Shown one piece after another: positions 61,874-64,000 of a stretch of 64,000 nt of DNA. The stretch is from Clostridium sp. SY8519 (lineage in GTDB: Bacteria > Bacillota > Clostridia > Lachnospirales > Lachnospiraceae). Position 1 is the first letter of the stretch; each line of letters starts with the position of its first letter. The notes under the pieces were generated by a model that had not been told where the DNA came from, made no database searches, and saw only the letters and a program-made list of their open reading frames with translations. The position numbers were made by a program, and so were the translations under genes. Location: the NCBI RefSeq assembly GCF_000270305.1, contig NC_015737.1, positions 801,501 through 865,500 of the forward strand, read 5' to 3'.

Positions 61874-63017
61874 GCCCACCGTCCAGGATATTTTCCGGTG
61901 TTTTTATTCGGCATACCTTGAAAAGTATTCTCCTTCTCCGGAACAGGCAAAAGTTGCCCGGAACATCTTGAACTGCAAAACCGGAGCCTATGGTGCAAAC
62001 GTCAGTGTATGTGAAGACTGTGGTGCTGTTCAGATTCACTATAATTCCTGCCGCAACCGTTGTTGTCCCATGTGTCAGGCTGTTCCAAAGGAAATGTGGA
62101 TGGATGCCCGCAAAGAGGATGTGCTTGATGCACCCTACTTCCACTTGGTATTTACAGTTCCTGACATTCTGAATCCAATCATTTACAATAATCAGAAACT
62201 GTTATATGACACCCTGTATCATGCAGCTTCTGCTACAATCAGTGAACTGACTGCTGACCCAAAGCACCTTGGTGCTGCTGTCGGCTATATCTGCATCCTG
62301 CATACATGGGGATCTGAAATGAACTTTCATCCCCATATCCATACAATACTGCTCGGCGGTGGTCTGACATCCAAAAACGAATGGAAAGACAACGGTACTG
62401 AGTTTTTTCTTCCTATATGGGCTATCTCCAAAGTCTTTCGTGGAAAATATATGGATGAGTTGAAAAATCTCTGGAATACGAATCAACTTAAGTTTCATGG
62501 AACTGCCGAAAAATACAGTAACCATTATGTGTTCAAAGAACTGATTGATTTCTGTTATGATGCGGAATGGATTCCTTATTGTAAGAAAACTTTTAACGGC
62601 GCACAGTCTGTGATTGACTACCTTGGAAAGTATACCCATAGGATTGCCATCAGCAATCACCGCATCATCTGTATGGACGATGAAAACGTTACTTTTTCTG
62701 TAAAGGATTACCGGAACAAAGGACAATGGAAAGAACTGACTCTTTCCGGTGTTGAATTTATACGACGGTTTCTGATGCACGTACCGCCAAAACGTTTTGT
62801 CAGGATTCGGCATTACGGACTTCTTTGTTCCCGTAGCAAACACAAGAAGCTGACTTTATGCCGGAATCTCCTTGGATGCCAAAAGTATCTCTCGAAGCTT
62901 CGAGGTAAGGAGATACCAGAAATATTAAAACAGCTTTATGAGATAAACATTTGTGTGTGTAAATCCTGTGGCGGGCATCTTGGAAAACCACAGCTTCGAA
63001 TACCACAAAGATGTTAA
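61866..63017 (+). CDS. IS91-family HUH transposase (right copy)
   Basis: Identical in translation to the left copy: zinc-binding CEDCGAVQIHYNSCRNRCC, HUH NFHPHIHTI, tyrosine region YLGKYTHRIAISNHRI, C-terminal CVCKSCGG. ATG 61866 gives the standard family start. Both copies are intact, so either could act in trans on both elements and on the DNA between them. Confidence 0.92.
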   Translation: MNKPTVQDIFRCFYSAYLEKYSPSPEQAKVARNILNCKTGAYGANVSVCEDCGAVQIHYNSCRNRCCPMCQAVPKEMWMDARKEDVLDAPYFHLVFTVPDILNPIIYNNQKLLYDTLYHAASATISELTADPKHLGAAVGYICILHTWGSEMNFHPHIHTILLGGGLTSKNEWKDNGTEFFLPIWAISKVFRGKYMDELKNLWNTNQLKFHGTAEKYSNHYVFKELIDFCYDAEWIPYCKKTFNGAQSVIDYLGKYTHRIAISNHRIICMDDENVTFSVKDYRNKGQWKELTLSGVEFIRRFLMHVPPKRFVRIRHYGLLCSRSKHKKLTLCRNLLGCQKYLSKLRGKEIPEILKQLYEINICVCKSCGGHLGKPQLRIPQRC

Positions 63018-63482
63018 AAGCTTATTCTTTCATACATTTTCTAAAGCCTCAAAGCTTGAGGTTTTGTTGTCGTACCTATTTATCTGAAAATACTTGATTT
63101 CTGTAGCTTCTGCACAGAAAATCCTGTATAATCACAGGTAAGTACAAAAGATTGAAAGTCCATAGGTAATGACTACCCGGACGCTCACTTTGTTCAATGA
63201 GGTCAAATCGAAAATGGTGTAAACGAAGGGGCAGTTCACTGGAATGTCAAAACTGCTTTTTCGTTTACCCCATCATCGATTCTAACCTAAAGAATTTGTT
63301 AATTTATTTTAACACAAAATATAAGTGGTTTGTAGAGAGAAAATATATCGTGTTTAATTTTCATACAAAAAATTTGTAACACCATCATATTACCAATAAA
63401 AACTTGTAAAAACCTATATCGCTTTATAACACCACTGTAATACCGTGAAAAACTGAATGAAACCGACAACAAACCAGTCGTA

Positions 63483-63552
63483 ATACCTTCGTCGGCTATG
63501 TTGACAGAGCAACTACAAATGCCTGTTCAACCAATAGCTGACGGAGGTATCT
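63483..63552. repeat. Long imperfect inverted repeat at the end of the methylase fragment
   Basis: ATACCTTCGTCGGCTAT followed by GTTGACAG on the left, against CTGTTCAACC then ATAGCTGACGGAGGTAT on the right. About 25 of 28 bases pair around a 20-base loop. The right arm encodes the last codons of the partial methyltransferase frame. The rest of 63,300-63,482 is AT-rich and shows no gene. Confidence 0.6.
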
Positions 63553-64000
63553 TTGATTTTACGACATTTTGCAGGCGCACTTGTTTTTGCAACAAACAGC
63601 GAAAGCAGGTGGGCTTCAACTTATGTTCCCTTTTTTCTTTCTGTTCTGCTGATTCCTGTTTTTCATTTCCGTCCGGTATCTTGTATTGCTTCAGGAAAGC
63701 ATCATAAATCAGACCAACAATATCGCCAGCCTTAATAGAAACTTCCATCTCATGAGATAACTTTTTTACATCCTGCTTTACCAGAAAATCAAGGAGCAGA
63801 TACTTGCTCTGCAATTCAACCAACGCTATTTTAACAGGTTCCGGTACCCTGGCATTCATATCATATATCCAAATATCCGAAAAATTACAAGTTATGATCC
63901 ATCTTGCTTTTTCATCATACGGAAGATTGTCATTATAGCGTTTCGCCTGTTCATATGGTGTTAAATCCACATCTCCAGAGTTATGTATTTTCTGATCAAG
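63527..64000 (-). CDS. MmeI-type DNA methyltransferase, partial and probably truncated
   Basis: The frame is open to the right window edge. DLTPYEQAKRYNDNLPYDEK, then ARWIITCNFSDIWIYDMNAR, is the N-terminal MmeI/YeeA-type region, and VPEPVKIALVELQSKYLLLDFL continues it. The expected continuation after the charged stretch (ESAEQKEKREHKL) would be a conserved helix leading to the methylase core. Instead the frame runs into KSKIPPSAIG, encoded in the inverted repeat, and stops. The gene therefore appears cut at its 3' side. Type IIG-like enzymes of this family both methylate and cleave. Confidence 0.7.
   Translation of the reverse strand, partial: LDQKIHNSGDVDLTPYEQAKRYNDNLPYDEKARWIITCNFSDIWIYDMNARVPEPVKIALVELQSKYLLLDFLVKQDVKKLSHEMEVSIKAGDIVGLIYDAFLKQYKIPDGNEKQESAEQKEKREHKLKPTCFRCLLQKQVRLQNVVKSKIPPSAIG

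Larger units (their letters stand above)
60757..63299 (+). mobile_element. IS91-like element, right copy
   Basis: The inverted partner of 56723-59265, also 2,543 bases. A hairpin near its 3' end (GTAAACGAA...GCAGTT at 63219-63236 pairs with AACTGC...TTCGTTTAC at 63251-63268) matches the kind of end structure IS91-type elements use. CCGCTTG/CAAGCGG plus TTTT near 60,931-60,951 shields its genes from outside transcription. The 60,590-61,021 and 63,018-63,299 spacers hold only element ends. Confidence 0.85.

Noticed and set aside
1..64000. tRNA, rRNA or riboswitch genes
   Set aside because: I read the intergenic spaces and saw no cloverleaf, rRNA segment or convincing riboswitch core; a covariance search would be needed to exclude small RNAs.

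Overview
The window looks like chromosome of a Clostridia (Lachnospiraceae-type) gut anaerobe. Protein sequence style, strong GGAGG ribosome sites, the gene run birA - DUF6145 - coaX - dusB - greA - lysS, and the Tad, DUF5702, DUF6382 and TnpV-type proteins all point that way. Species cannot be fixed from sequence reading alone. Bases 1 to about 25,790 are GC-rich core chromosome. Most of what follows is acquired DNA, and it becomes clearly AT-richer after about 44.8 kb.

Core part (1-25,788), almost all on the minus strand: a DUF438 protein, a methyltransferase, lysS, greA, dusB, coaX, a DUF6145 gene, birA, argF, an SPFH/NfeD membrane pair, pgi, then murG alone on the plus strand. Next come a homocysteine methyltransferase/methylene-THF reductase fusion, the AmmeMemoRadiSam pair, a HIT protein, a rhomboid and an FHA protein. 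A Tad/Flp pilus operon follows (two TadE-like proteins, prepilin peptidase, DUF5702, Flp pilin, TadC, TadB, CpaF). Only the C-terminal part of cpaF is present: the gene is cut off at about 25,786.

Element A (about 25.79-44.81 kb) adjoins the cut cpaF. It carries a 1019-aa family-B DNA polymerase-like protein, mobC/mobA/mobB with a probable oriT, an IS256-family insertion and a small serine resolvase. It also carries a three-gene restriction-type operon (GIY-YIG/helicase protein, NPPY methylase half, accessory M-like protein), an XRE regulator and an Xis-like HTH protein. At its right end are a degenerate recombinase-like protein and a large serine recombinase. This reads as a mobilizable integrated element with its own DNA polymerase and a restriction module, and is the most interesting part of the window.

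Element B (about 45.3-51.85 kb) is a Tn554/RIT-like transposon. Three tyrosine recombinase genes in tandem are followed by a DUF6262-type helper and a TnpV-like protein, with a divergent XRE regulator behind an array of repeated operators. A 23-bp repeat lies at its left end and a related motif near its right end. A region dense in hairpins follows.

The last part (52.2-64 kb) is a wreck-rich accessory region. It holds a GmrSD-type HNH fragment, an in-frame chimera of an HsdS piece with an ATC-hydrolase-like piece, and a Bcr-type ABC transporter with a 5'-truncated membrane-anchored XRE regulator. Two 2,543-bp copies of an IS91-like element (HUH transposase plus tyrosine recombinase) lie in inverted orientation around a PAP2 phosphatase/XRE pair. 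The window ends in a partial MmeI-type methyltransferase gene. The missing front of cpaF was not found in the window, so the acquired region probably continues past the right edge.
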